From the NCBI RefSeq assembly GCF_009696315.1, contig NZ_VUMG01000001.1, positions 310,001-374,000 of the forward strand: DNA of 64,000 bases, written 5' to 3'. The notes under the pieces are model-generated. The model searched no databases. It saw only the letters and a list, made by a program, of their open reading frames with translations, and was not told the DNA's origin. Made by a program: the position numbers and the translations under genes. This document shows positions 8,932-18,039 of this stretch, one piece after another. The DNA is from Cutibacterium porci. GTDB lineage: Bacteria; Actinomycetota; Actinomycetes; Propionibacteriales; Propionibacteriaceae. Positions within the stretch are counted from its first letter, which is position 1. Every line of letters begins with the position of its first letter.

Positions 8932-10316
8932 AACTCACCATCCTTGGTGGCGGGGGATTCCGCGTTCCACTGGTATTCAAGGCCCTCGCTCGCGACGCCT
9001 CACCCCAACGAGTGACTGAGCTGCGGCTTTACGACACTGACTCACTGCGATTAGGCGTCATCGAAACAGTGCTATCCCAGCTGGCCCCCAACCTGCCTCA
9101 CGCGCCGTCGGTGGTGGCGACCACTGATCTGCCTACTGCCCTGAGAGGAACCGACTTCATCTTTTCAGCCATCCGCGTCGCCGGAACGCGGGGACGAGCC
9201 CTAGACGAGTCGATGTGTCTGGCGCGTGGCGTCATTGGCCAGGAGACTGTCGGGGCTGGCGGTATTTCATATGCCCTGCGTGGCATACCGGTGGTGCTCG
9301 ACCTCGCTGAGAAAATCACGCAATACGCCCCCAATGCCAACGTCATTAATTTTACTAATCCAGCCGGGGTGATGACCGAGGTCATGCAGCACCGTCTCGG
9401 AGACCAGGTGGTTGGCATCTGTGACTCCCCCGTCGGCTTGGCTCGTCGCATCCTCACTACGTTGCAGAATGCCGGGTTGGCACCGGCCGATGTAGGGTCA
9501 CTGTTCGATGCCAACGGACGCGTCCATATCGGCTACAGCGGGCTCAATCACCTGGGCTGGCTTACCAGTTTGAACGTCGACGGCACCGACGTCTTACCGC
9601 GTCTGATGGAGCGCCCCGACCTTATAGCGAGTTTTGAGGAAGGTCGGCTCTTTGGCCCTGATTTGGTACAAGCCTTAGGCGCTGTACCTAACGAGTACTT
9701 GCACTATTACTACTACTGTCGCGATGACCTCGCCGTCGATCGGAATGCCGAGGCCCCGCGCGGGGCATTTCTGGAGGCCCAGCAGCGGCGCTTCTACACG
9801 AAGGCCCAACACACCGACGACGTCGCCGGACTATGGGAGGCCACTCGCCTGGAGCGCGAAGAGACCTACATGGCCACCAATCGCGAGGTCTCCGGGGAGT
9901 TCAAGCGCGACGAGGCCGATCTGGAAACCGGCGGATACGACAAGGTCGCCCTCGCGATCATGCACGCCATCGCCAATGACATGCCCGCCGAGCTCATCCT
10001 CAATGTGGCGAACCACGGTGCCCTGCCCGACTTACCTGACGATGCTGTCGTGGAAATTCCCTGTCGAGTGGACGGTGCCGGGATCCATCGGCTTCCTGCA
10101 CCGGCGCTACCGGATCATGCTCGCGGGCTCGTCGTCAACGCCAAATACGTCGAGCAGCGCACCATCGATGCCGCCGTCAACCACAGCCGCACCGCAGCAT
10201 TGCTGGCCCTTAGTCACCACCCGCTAGTTGACTCCGTCTACGTTGCCGAGCAGCTCCTCAATGACTTTGCCAATGCCTTCGACGGCCTGGACTATCTTGT
10301 GGACGACCATGCATGA
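8928..10316 (+). CDS. glycoside hydrolase family 4 protein (6-phospho-glycosidase-like)
   Basis: A 462-residue cytoplasmic enzyme of the GH4 family, which cleaves glycosides by an NAD+- and divalent-metal-dependent oxidation/elimination route. The Rossmann fold starts at residue 3 (LTILGGGGFRVP). The conserved middle shows NVINFTNPAGVMTE and the Cys-containing metal/sugar-binding element VGICDSPVG; 'GLNHLGWL' follows. These match the phospho-beta-glucosidase branch, whose substrates normally carry a 6-phosphate. No PTS genes are seen here and the facing importer is an ABC type, so any phosphorylated substrate would come from a kinase or arrive already phosphorylated. Starts with ATGA overlap behind the regulator and overlaps the GH38 gene by eight bases. 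Exact substrate unknown. Confidence 0.88.
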   Translation: MKLTILGGGGFRVPLVFKALARDASPQRVTELRLYDTDSLRLGVIETVLSQLAPNLPHAPSVVATTDLPTALRGTDFIFSAIRVAGTRGRALDESMCLARGVIGQETVGAGGISYALRGIPVVLDLAEKITQYAPNANVINFTNPAGVMTEVMQHRLGDQVVGICDSPVGLARRILTTLQNAGLAPADVGSLFDANGRVHIGYSGLNHLGWLTSLNVDGTDVLPRLMERPDLIASFEEGRLFGPDLVQALGAVPNEYLHYYYYCRDDLAVDRNAEAPRGAFLEAQQRRFYTKAQHTDDVAGLWEATRLEREETYMATNREVSGEFKRDEADLETGGYDKVALAIMHAIANDMPAELILNVANHGALPDLPDDAVVEIPCRVDGAGIHRLPAPALPDHARGLVVNAKYVEQRTIDAAVNHSRTAALLALSHHPLVDSVYVAEQLLNDFANAFDGLDYLVDDHA

Positions 10317-13300
10317 TCACACCGAGCTCACCCAGGATCGCATCGGTCACCTTAAAGAGCGTCTCGAGCGAGAAATCACCACAACGATCTGCTCATTGGA
10401 CGTGACGGCCTGGCAGGCTCCCGGCGAACCCGTGAGCTTCGAGGAAGCCGTCGCCGCTAGCTACCATCCGTTTCCGCCCGGAACCTGGTGGGGTGCTCCG
10501 TGGAGCACCTGGTGGCTCCACGTCACTGGCACCCTCCCCGCTGCCCACGCTGGTGACGAGGTCGACCTCTCGATGGACCTCGGATTCGTCGGTGACTGGG
10601 CCGGAAACCAGTCCGAAGCGATGGTCTACACCCGCTCAGGGCGCCCCCTCAAAGCTCTCAACCCACGCAACCACCAGGTCGCACTCAACCACGGGGCGCT
10701 GGCTCAACGATTCGCTGAAGAGGGTGAGCCGCTCGTTGGGGCTGGTGGGCGCGTCGACCTGTGGGTGGAAGCCGCAGGTAACCCCGACATGACCCTGCAT
10801 CTGGCAGGCCCCACTGAGCTGGGGGATCGTCGCACTGCGGGCGATGAACCGCTGTGGCAATTTAGGGGAGCGGAACTCTCGGTGCGTCGCAACGAAGTAT
10901 GGAACCTATGGCTCGACATTGACGTCCTCGACGGCCTCATGCGCCAGCTTCCGGCTGACTCCACCCACCGTGCCCGGTTACTCCACGGTTTGGAACAGGC
11001 TGCTGATGAGGTCGATCGCCACGGCATCCTCGCCGGCGCAGAGCACGCCCGGCAGATCCTTGCTGGGTACCTTAGCTCGGGGGCGAACTCATCGGCTCAA
11101 CAGATGACGGCCATCGGACACGCACACATCGACTCGGCATGGCTATGGCCGTTGCGTGAGACCCGTCGCAAGGTAGTGCGTACCTTCTCCAACGTCGTGT
11201 CACTGGCTGACGAGTATCCCGACTTTCACTTCGCGTGCAGCAGCGCTCAGCATTACGCCTGGCTTCAGGAGTCCGCGCCAGAAATCTTCGAGCGTGTTAA
11301 GGGCGCTATTGAGCGTGGCCAGTGGCACCCGGTGGGTGGCATGTGGGTGGAGTCTGACACCAATCTGCCCTCGGGGGAATCACTGGTGCGTCAATTCACG
11401 AGCGGTCTGCGCTGGATGCGTGAACAGCTCGGGGTGCGCCCGGATTGCCTGTGGCTACCGGATTCCTTTGGCTATACCGGTGCGCTGCCTCAGATCGCCC
11501 GGTTGGCGGGTATGAATTGGTTCTTCACCCAAAAACTCAGCTGGAACAAGGCCAACACCTTGCCCCACCACACATTCTGGTGGGAAGGCATCGACGGGAC
11601 TCGACTGTGGACGCACTTCCCGCCGGTGGATTGTTACGACTCCATCGTCAGTGCCCCTGAGGTCAAGAAGGCTGAGGCGAACTTCAAAGAGAAAGGCATA
11701 GCGCGACGTTCGATCTTGCCATTCGGGTATGGCGATGGTGGTGGAGGACCCACCGCTGAGCAGGTGGAACGCGTCCACCGATTCGCCAACGTCGAGGATG
11801 CGCCTCAGGTTCAGTTGGGCTCACCTGACGACTACTTCGCTCAGGCTCGCGATGACTACCCTCAAGCACCGGTATGGCGCGGCGAGATGTATTTGGAGTT
11901 CCACCGTGGCGTCTACACATCTGTCCACGCTCTGAAAGACGGCAACCGGCGCGCTGAGGAGGCTCTCAGCGCCGCCGAATGGCTAGCCGTTGAGGCAGCT
12001 CGTGTCGGTTATCCCTACCCCCACGAGCAGTTGGAACAGCTTTGGCGACGCACGCTGTTGCTGCAGTTCCACGACATCTTGCCCGGTTCCTCGATCGCGT
12101 GGGTGAATCAGGAAGCCATCGCCGAGTTCACCGCTATTCGCGCTGAGGTGGACCAGCTGATGGATGAAGCTTGGCAGGCACTGTTACACGCGGGCGGAGA
12201 CCGGGTCGCCGGGGTAAGCCTGATGAATCCATCCTGCGGTGACCGTCGCGAAGTTATCACCGTCAAGGGTCGGCCCACACTTGTACAGGTGCCAGCTATG
12301 GCGTCGCAGCCGCTCATTGATGCCGTGGTTGATCCCGAACATCCGGTGCGGGTAGACCGGGAGCCCGATTCGATTCGAATGACCAACGGATTAGTTGAGG
12401 TGCGCATCGACAGGCATGACGGGCTGGTGACCTCGGTCATTGACCTGGTGGCTGGCCGCGAGCTCTTGTTGCCCGGGCAACGCGCCAACCGACTCGTCCT
12501 GCACCCTGACTATCCCGACTGTTTTGACGCGTGGGAATTGCAGCACCAGTACCGGCACAGTGCCGTTGCGGTGGATGACCTCACCGGGTTAGACGTCGTC
12601 GAGGACCCGCTACGGAGCACGGTGCGTGTTGAACGTAGAGAGGCCGGTGTCATTCAGGCCATCACTCTTGACGCCGACAGCCGGGCGGTTGAGTTCAGCC
12701 TTGACGTCGATTGGGCTGAGCAGGCCCGAGTGCTCAAAGTCGACTTTCCCCTCGACGTGGCCGCTGACACCAACGTCGATGAGATCCAGTTCGGTCATAT
12801 TAAGCGACCCATCGGTGCCAACACGTCATGGGATGACGCCCACTTTGAAAGCTGTGGACAGCAGTGGATGTTGCTGGGCGAACCCGGGTACGCCGTCGCG
12901 TTAGTCAACCAGTCCAGTTATGGCCATGACGTGAGTCCAGCGGGAGGAGATGAGCACACACCTACCGCAGGCGTGATGGCTCGGCTTACCCTGCTGCGTT
13001 CTCCACAGAGCCCAGATTCGCACTCTGACCGAGGCACTCACCACCTTGTCTATAGCCTGCTCACTGATGCCGGGGTTGCGTCGGCGCATGTCGAGGCGGC
13101 ACGGCTTAACCAGCCCCTCCGCATGCGCGAGGGCGTGCTGAGCCTAGCTAGTCTCGTCCGGATCGAACCGGTGCGGGGCTTCGCTGTCATTGACTCCGTC
13201 AAACAAGCCTTCGATGAGTCTGGTGATCTGGTGATACGGATGCACGAGGCGGATGGTGCCCGCAGCCGAGTGCGCCTGCTACTAGACCGGGGCGGTTACC

Positions 13301-13431
13301 TCAGCGAGGTGGACTTGCTCGAGGAACGAGTGGGTGATCCGACCCAACAGCTTCCGACGGTCGCCGTGAGCAGGGTGGATCTCGCTCTGCGTCCTTTCCA
13401 AATCTTGACGTTGAGAGTGAGCCAACAATGA
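10309..13431 (+). CDS. GH38 alpha-mannosidase
   Basis: A 1040-residue family 38 alpha-mannosidase. Near residue 270 lies the zinc-binding GHAHIDSAWLWP (His273 and Asp275 as ligands). The catalytic nucleophile Asp385 sits in the WLPDSFGY motif, and FTQKLSWN and LQFHDILPGSS follow. The C-terminal half is the beta-sandwich region. Length fits bacterial GH38 enzymes (about 1000). No signal peptide is present, so it acts on imported mannosides, releasing mannose from alpha-1,2/1,3/1,6 linkages. The ATG at 10309 overlaps the GH4 stop by eight bases; an upstream in-frame start would lie far inside GH4. Its stop overlaps the phosphatase-family gene by ATGA. Working with GH125 and GH20 it could take apart N-glycan cores. 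Confidence 0.95.
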   Translation: MHDHTELTQDRIGHLKERLEREITTTICSLDVTAWQAPGEPVSFEEAVAASYHPFPPGTWWGAPWSTWWLHVTGTLPAAHAGDEVDLSMDLGFVGDWAGNQSEAMVYTRSGRPLKALNPRNHQVALNHGALAQRFAEEGEPLVGAGGRVDLWVEAAGNPDMTLHLAGPTELGDRRTAGDEPLWQFRGAELSVRRNEVWNLWLDIDVLDGLMRQLPADSTHRARLLHGLEQAADEVDRHGILAGAEHARQILAGYLSSGANSSAQQMTAIGHAHIDSAWLWPLRETRRKVVRTFSNVVSLADEYPDFHFACSSAQHYAWLQESAPEIFERVKGAIERGQWHPVGGMWVESDTNLPSGESLVRQFTSGLRWMREQLGVRPDCLWLPDSFGYTGALPQIARLAGMNWFFTQKLSWNKANTLPHHTFWWEGIDGTRLWTHFPPVDCYDSIVSAPEVKKAEANFKEKGIARRSILPFGYGDGGGGPTAEQVERVHRFANVEDAPQVQLGSPDDYFAQARDDYPQAPVWRGEMYLEFHRGVYTSVHALKDGNRRAEEALSAAEWLAVEAARVGYPYPHEQLEQLWRRTLLLQFHDILPGSSIAWVNQEAIAEFTAIRAEVDQLMDEAWQALLHAGGDRVAGVSLMNPSCGDRREVITVKGRPTLVQVPAMASQPLIDAVVDPEHPVRVDREPDSIRMTNGLVEVRIDRHDGLVTSVIDLVAGRELLLPGQRANRLVLHPDYPDCFDAWELQHQYRHSAVAVDDLTGLDVVEDPLRSTVRVERREAGVIQAITLDADSRAVEFSLDVDWAEQARVLKVDFPLDVAADTNVDEIQFGHIKRPIGANTSWDDAHFESCGQQWMLLGEPGYAVALVNQSSYGHDVSPAGGDEHTPTAGVMARLTLLRSPQSPDSHSDRGTHHLVYSLLTDAGVASAHVEAARLNQPLRMREGVLSLASLVRIEPVRGFAVIDSVKQAFDESGDLVIRMHEADGARSRVRLLLDRGGYLSEVDLLEERVGDPTQQLPTVAVSRVDLALRPFQILTLRVSQQ

Positions 13432-14483
13432 AACTGCTCTTGGTGTGCATCGACGGGATGCGCCTTGATGTGGCATTACCCGAGGCCCTGCGTGACAACC
13501 CTGGATTCGCCTACCCCGATCACCCTGCCGACCCGCGATTCGTGCGTGGGGTGGGTGAGGGCGAGCCGGTTCCCAAGCACCCCGCCCCAGCCCTGGACCA
13601 CACCCTGCCCGTCGACCAGGCACCCAGCGGGCTGGCCCCCACCCTCGCTCGTCTGGTGAGAGGTGATGACCGCTCTCAGGGCACGATCATCCCTATGTGG
13701 ATGACTCCACCCACCGATTCCGCCCCCGGCTGGACGACGATCCTCACCGGCGCCACCCATGAGCAATGCAATGTGTGGTGGAACGAGTTCGTCGGCCATG
13801 ACCTGGCCCGTCACCCCGACATACTGTCCCAAGTTTTCTTCGCCAACCCGTTGGCGCGCACCATCGCAGCAGCCACCTGGGACGCCTTTGTCAGCCCTTA
13901 CGGGCCCGGCCCGATCATTCACCAGCGGGTCGACCAGCAACGTACCGGCCAGCACCAGCTTTTCGGCCCCGACCTGTCGGGGGGCATCGACCGGGCCGAC
14001 GAGCAGGTGTCGTCCTGGGCCGCCTGGCACCTGTTGCACGAGGGCCCGGACGCTGCCGTTGTCTACTTCGAGGGGGTGGACCACGCTGGGCACAGTTACG
14101 GAGCGAACTCTGAGCAGTATCGGAACGCTGTGCGTCACGTCGATGAGCTCACCCGCCACCTCGTCAAGGCCGTCGCAGAGCGTCACGAGCAGCTCGCAGA
14201 GCAATGGCTCGTCGCCGTCACCACCGATCACGGCCACAAACCTGAGGGAGGTCACGGCGAGGATGAGGTCGAGGTGCGTCGCAGTTTCCTAGCCGCTCAC
14301 CACATCGGTGGGGCGTTGCCCGATCCATTGCTTCGTACCGATCCCATTCGCAGCCACGACGTGACGCCGCTACTGCTCAAGGCAATCGGAGTCCATCCTG
14401 GCTTTATGGACGCTAGCGACGTCGGCGTCCTGCGCGATGTGAAGCCGGTTGGCCCGAGTAGAGAAATGGATTTTGAATGGTGA
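13428..14483 (+). CDS. alkaline phosphatase-superfamily hydrolase (nucleotide pyrophosphatase-like)
   Basis: A 351-residue cytoplasmic protein with the alkaline phosphatase/phosphodiesterase metal centre: Asp in LLVCIDGMR near the N-terminus, a nucleophile-type Thr/Ser in PGWTTILTGATH, Asp and His in YFEGVDHAGHSYG, and Asp-His-His in TTDHGHKPEGGHGED. Members remove phosphate or hydrolyse phosphodiesters or phosphonates; the sequence does not settle which. No signal peptide. It sits between GH38 and a HAD phosphatase, overlapping both neighbours (ATGA in front, seven bases behind), so its substrate should be part of the same glycan route, for example a phosphorylated mannose or a phosphodiester-modified oligosaccharide. 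That link is inferred. Confidence 0.82.
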   Translation: MKLLLVCIDGMRLDVALPEALRDNPGFAYPDHPADPRFVRGVGEGEPVPKHPAPALDHTLPVDQAPSGLAPTLARLVRGDDRSQGTIIPMWMTPPTDSAPGWTTILTGATHEQCNVWWNEFVGHDLARHPDILSQVFFANPLARTIAAATWDAFVSPYGPGPIIHQRVDQQRTGQHQLFGPDLSGGIDRADEQVSSWAAWHLLHEGPDAAVVYFEGVDHAGHSYGANSEQYRNAVRHVDELTRHLVKAVAERHEQLAEQWLVAVTTDHGHKPEGGHGEDEVEVRRSFLAAHHIGGALPDPLLRTDPIRSHDVTPLLLKAIGVHPGFMDASDVGVLRDVKPVGPSREMDFEW

Positions 14484-15121
14484 CGACGCACTTACCCGAG
14501 AAGGTGGACGGTGTCCTCTTTGACATGGACGGCACCCTGCTCGACACCCTGTCTGGGTGGCGTGCAGCGTCTGAGCAGCTGTGGGGCGGCAGCCTGACTG
14601 ATGCTGTCGCTGCCGACGTTGACGGGGGCACCGTTGATGATGTCGTTGAGCTATATCTGCGCGACCACCCCCAAGCAGATCCCCAGGTCACCACTGAGCG
14701 CCTCGTCGACCTGCTGGACGCCAACCTGGCTGACAATACGAAGCCGATGCCTGGGGCAGACCGTCTGGTAAGGAGGTTAGCCGCTCACGTCCCTATCGCA
14801 GTGGTGTCCAATTCCCTGACGCGCCTGGTGCGTGACGGGCTAGCCTCGCAAGGCTGGCTCGACCTCTTCGACACCGTTCTAGGGGTGGACGACGTCCCCG
14901 CCGGAAAACCAGCCCCCGACCCCTACCTCGCAGCAGCAAGGCGCATGGGCGTTGACCCGGCCAGATGTGTCGTCATCGAAGACTCTGCTTTCGGGCTGCG
15001 TGCCGGATGGGCCGCCGGGGCGTGGGTTCTCGCACTCGGTGATCGGCTCAAGGGCCAGGGTGACATGTGGGTTCCTGACTTGGAAGACCAACGTGTCACC
15101 TCATGGGAGCCCTACCGATGA
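14477..15121 (+). CDS. HAD-superfamily phosphatase/phosphomutase (beta-PGM-like)
   Basis: A 214-residue HAD hydrolase of the beta-phosphoglucomutase-like branch with helical cap. Motif I is FDMDGTLLDT (nucleophile Asp16, acid/base Asp18). Motif II is the Ser in VVSNSLTRLV, motif III the Lys of PAGKPAPDPYL, and motif IV the acidic pair in CVVIEDSAFGLRAG. Such enzymes dephosphorylate sugar phosphates or interconvert hexose phosphates. The start overlaps the phosphatase-family stop by seven bases and the stop overlaps the GH125 start (ATGA), placing it firmly in the mannoside operon. The substrate is not determined. Confidence 0.88.
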   Translation: MVTTHLPEKVDGVLFDMDGTLLDTLSGWRAASEQLWGGSLTDAVAADVDGGTVDDVVELYLRDHPQADPQVTTERLVDLLDANLADNTKPMPGADRLVRRLAAHVPIAVVSNSLTRLVRDGLASQGWLDLFDTVLGVDDVPAGKPAPDPYLAAARRMGVDPARCVVIEDSAFGLRAGWAAGAWVLALGDRLKGQGDMWVPDLEDQRVTSWEPYR

Positions 15122-16416
15122 CGGCGTGCGAATTGACGCCCGCCCTACAGCGGCGCCTCGACGAGGTTGGTGCTCGGATCGGTTGGGGCGTCAGCGAACA
15201 TATTGATGAGGCTGTCGGTCGGCAGGCCGCGAGCCGATTTGTGGCCTGGATGACGGACACGTGGACTCGCACTATGACCCGCGACCGCCACGGCGTCTTC
15301 GTCGTCACTGGCGATATTCCAGCTATGTGGTTGCGCGATTCCTCAGCTCAGTTGTGGCCCTTCCTGGCACTGTGCGACCTCCCCGCTGTGTCCCGTCAGA
15401 TCCGTGACGTCGTTGCCCGACAGTGGCACTGTATTGGCATCGACCCCTACGCCAATGCCTTTAACTGTGGCCCAACCGGAGCACATTTCGACCCTGACGA
15501 TGTCGACCTGCTCGATGAGTTGTGGGAGCGTAAGTGCGAGGTCGATTCGCTGGCCTTTCCCGTCGATCTCGCATGGCGGTTGTGGCAGGTCACGGCACGA
15601 CCAGACCACCTCAACAGTGCGGTGCACGAGGGGTGTCGGCGCATCGTCGACGTCTGGAGTGTGGAACAAGACCACGCCGCCCGCTCGACCTATCGTCATG
15701 TGCGCCCTAGCGAACCCGCCGACACCCTTGGCGTCGACGGCTCCGGAGAGCCAGTAGGGTACACCGGAATGACGTGGAGCGGATTCCGGCCCTCAGACGA
15801 TGCGTGCCGCTACGGATACAACATCCCGGCACAGTTCATGGCCATGCGTGCGTTGCGCCAGATTGGCGAATTCTGTCGCGTTTGGGACGACGACAACCTT
15901 GCTGAACACGCCTCAAAGCTGGCCAATGACATCGACGTCGGGGTGAGGCACTTCGGCATTATTGCGGACCATCTTGCCTACGAAGTCGACGGGCTCGGAT
16001 CAGTATTGGAGATGGACGACGCGAACATGCCATCGCTGCTGTCGCTGCCTCTTACGAGTGACCTTGCCCGTGACGATCCGCTCTACCAGGCCACCCGCAG
16101 CTGGGTACTTAGCGAGGCCAATCCGTACCTATTCGCTGGCCCGACGGCGCGAGGCATTGGCAGCCCGCACAGTCCCGACGGCTACATTTGGCACATCGGT
16201 GTGGCAGTACAGGGGCTCACCGGGGACGACGTTGAGGCGCGCGACTGTCTGCAGACGATCCTCACCACCGATGGCGGCACTGGCTGGACGCACGAGAGTT
16301 TTGATCCACATGACCCTACTCGGTTCACACGCGGGTGGTTCAGCTGGTCGAACTCGATGGCGTGCCTGCTCATGATGAAGGTGGCCGGTATCGACGTCAT
16401 CACCTGTGCCAGTTGA
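15118..16416 (+). CDS. GH125 exo-alpha-1,6-mannosidase
   Basis: A 432-residue protein of the metal-independent alpha-mannosidase family GH125 (former DUF1237). Family marks seen: GVFVVTGDIPAMWLRDSSAQ near residue 60, YANAFN, the TGMTWSGFRPSDDACRYGYNIP block near residue 220, MDDANMPSLLSLP and IWHIGVAVQGLT. Known members remove terminal alpha-1,6-mannose from N-glycan-type structures. No signal peptide, so it works inside the cell. The ATG at 15118 overlaps the HAD stop by four bases and is preferred over an in-frame ATG at 15103. Last gene of the plus-strand mannoside run; its 3' end overlaps the convergent GH20 gene by 17 bases. Confidence 0.93.
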   Translation: MTACELTPALQRRLDEVGARIGWGVSEHIDEAVGRQAASRFVAWMTDTWTRTMTRDRHGVFVVTGDIPAMWLRDSSAQLWPFLALCDLPAVSRQIRDVVARQWHCIGIDPYANAFNCGPTGAHFDPDDVDLLDELWERKCEVDSLAFPVDLAWRLWQVTARPDHLNSAVHEGCRRIVDVWSVEQDHAARSTYRHVRPSEPADTLGVDGSGEPVGYTGMTWSGFRPSDDACRYGYNIPAQFMAMRALRQIGEFCRVWDDDNLAEHASKLANDIDVGVRHFGIIADHLAYEVDGLGSVLEMDDANMPSLLSLPLTSDLARDDPLYQATRSWVLSEANPYLFAGPTARGIGSPHSPDGYIWHIGVAVQGLTGDDVEARDCLQTILTTDGGTGWTHESFDPHDPTRFTRGWFSWSNSMACLLMMKVAGIDVITCAS

Positions 16417-17938
16417 CGCCCATTGCGGTGAGCCGACGAGTCTGGGCCTCCAACTCTGATTGCGGCCGAGCTGGATTGCCGGTCCACAACTGTTCGGCGA
16501 TGGATGTGCCGCGCGGGAAGGCGGCGTCTTCGACCTGGGCGGGGGTGCGCAGATATTCAGTCCACAGTTGGAATTGCCCACCTAACAGGTGGGGTGAATC
16601 TACTGCGGCAAGCACATCGTGCAGCCCGGCGACGTCGTCCATGGTCATGGGGGCGGCTATCGTCACTGGCGCCTGTGGCCCTGCTTCGATGCCGTAATCC
16701 AGGTATGTATGCCGGGCAGGTGCGGCGATGACGTCGTGGCCTGCGGCGACAGCGCGGGAAATGTCGTCGGCGTCTCGCCACACCATGACCGTCACTTCCT
16801 TAGGAGCACCGGCCTCTAGCACCTCGTCCCAGGCGATGACCTGATGGCCCGCTGCGACCACGTGATTGCAGATGTGCCGCTCGAACCACGCTTGGGCTTG
16901 GTGCGGCGTTGTGATCCCCAGGTCGGCAAGCCGGGCGCGGGTTTGCTCGTGACTGAACCACTCTTTGCCGGGGCATTCGTCGCCACCGATGTGGATTGGT
17001 GAGTCCGGGAAAATATCCATCACAGCGTCTAAAGCGTCGCGGCAGAAAGCCAACGAATCGTCGGTGAGGTTGATGTGATGCTCCGACACCCCAAAAGCAG
17101 TGCGTGGGTGATCTACTGGTATTCCGCAGCCCAGCGCGGGATAGGCGGCGACGACCGATTCAGTGTGGCCCGGTAGGTCAATTTCTGGCACGACCGTGAT
17201 ACCTAGTATACCTGCCCGTTTATTGATGGCGCTCAGCTGCTCGACTGTGTAAGCGCCTCCATGAGGTACATGATCGTGCTCGGCGACGTCGTCACAATCG
17301 TTGTCGTCGGGTGGTGGCTGGTGCCCTCGTACCGTTCCCGGGCGCCAGGCCCCTACGGTGGTTAGCCGTGGCCACCCCGGTACCGGCAGGCGCCAGCCTT
17401 GGTCGTCGGTGAGGTGCAAGTGCAGCCGGTTGAGTTTGTGCATGGCCAGCACATCTAGGAAGCGCGTCATGAACGAGGCAGGCATAAAATGCCGCGAGAC
17501 GTCCAGATGGGCTCCTCGCCACCTGTAATGCGGCGCGTCAACGATGACGCCCTTCGGAAGGTGCAGATGTTCTCGAATCAGCGGGCCGGGCCCATGGACC
17601 CACGGGGTCAGTAGCTGCAACAAAGTCTGCACCGCCCATCGTGCGCCGTTTGAATCGCCGGCGGTGATGCGGATCTGCGCGTCGATTTCGATGCGGTACC
17701 CCTCTGGCTCTATCGCGGGATCCACTGTGACGATGAGAGAAGTGGTGTCGGCGTGTGACGGTACGCGCACGACGTCAAGTGCCGGAGCCAGTCGTTCGGT
17801 GAGCACAGTAACGGCATCGGTGGCCTCGTCGGGACCAGCCCAGGTGAGCACCGCTGGCAGGGGGAATCGTCCCTCACTGAACCGTACGTGGCGGGGCTGG
17901 GGACACAAGCCTCGGATCAGGGCATCGTTGGTGGGCAT
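16400..17938 (-). CDS. GH20 beta-N-acetylhexosaminidase
   Basis: A 512-residue family 20 hexosaminidase. An N-terminal alpha/beta domain (about 1-120) precedes the TIM barrel, which shows the substrate-binding Arg region (APHYRWRGAHLDVSRHF), HLHLTDDQGWRLP, the catalytic Asp-Glu pair in HIGGDECPG, and WDEVLEAG. It removes terminal beta-linked GlcNAc or GalNAc. No signal peptide is visible, so it is predicted intracellular, unlike many secreted relatives. The ATG at 17938 has AAGGAG five bases upstream. It is convergent with the GH125 gene (17-base overlap) and divergent from the PfkB kinase, with which it shares a 100-base control region. It supplies the GlcNAc arm of the glycan route. Confidence 0.94.
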   Translation of the reverse strand: MPTNDALIRGLCPQPRHVRFSEGRFPLPAVLTWAGPDEATDAVTVLTERLAPALDVVRVPSHADTTSLIVTVDPAIEPEGYRIEIDAQIRITAGDSNGARWAVQTLLQLLTPWVHGPGPLIREHLHLPKGVIVDAPHYRWRGAHLDVSRHFMPASFMTRFLDVLAMHKLNRLHLHLTDDQGWRLPVPGWPRLTTVGAWRPGTVRGHQPPPDDNDCDDVAEHDHVPHGGAYTVEQLSAINKRAGILGITVVPEIDLPGHTESVVAAYPALGCGIPVDHPRTAFGVSEHHINLTDDSLAFCRDALDAVMDIFPDSPIHIGGDECPGKEWFSHEQTRARLADLGITTPHQAQAWFERHICNHVVAAGHQVIAWDEVLEAGAPKEVTVMVWRDADDISRAVAAGHDVIAAPARHTYLDYGIEAGPQAPVTIAAPMTMDDVAGLHDVLAAVDSPHLLGGQFQLWTEYLRTPAQVEDAAFPRGTSIAEQLWTGNPARPQSELEAQTRRLTAMGVNWHR

Positions 17939-18039
17939 CTCTGCTCCTTGTGGCATCGCCTGCCAATGGGGTTTCCCATAGATTACCTAGCATCAGAGTT
18001 TATGCTGGGGACGACCAATTGCGCACAGGAGCTACGCCC

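Noticed and set aside
13476-14255. Long minus-strand frame over the phosphatase-superfamily gene
   Set aside because: Antisense shadow of a gene with clear metal-binding motifs and overlapping neighbours.
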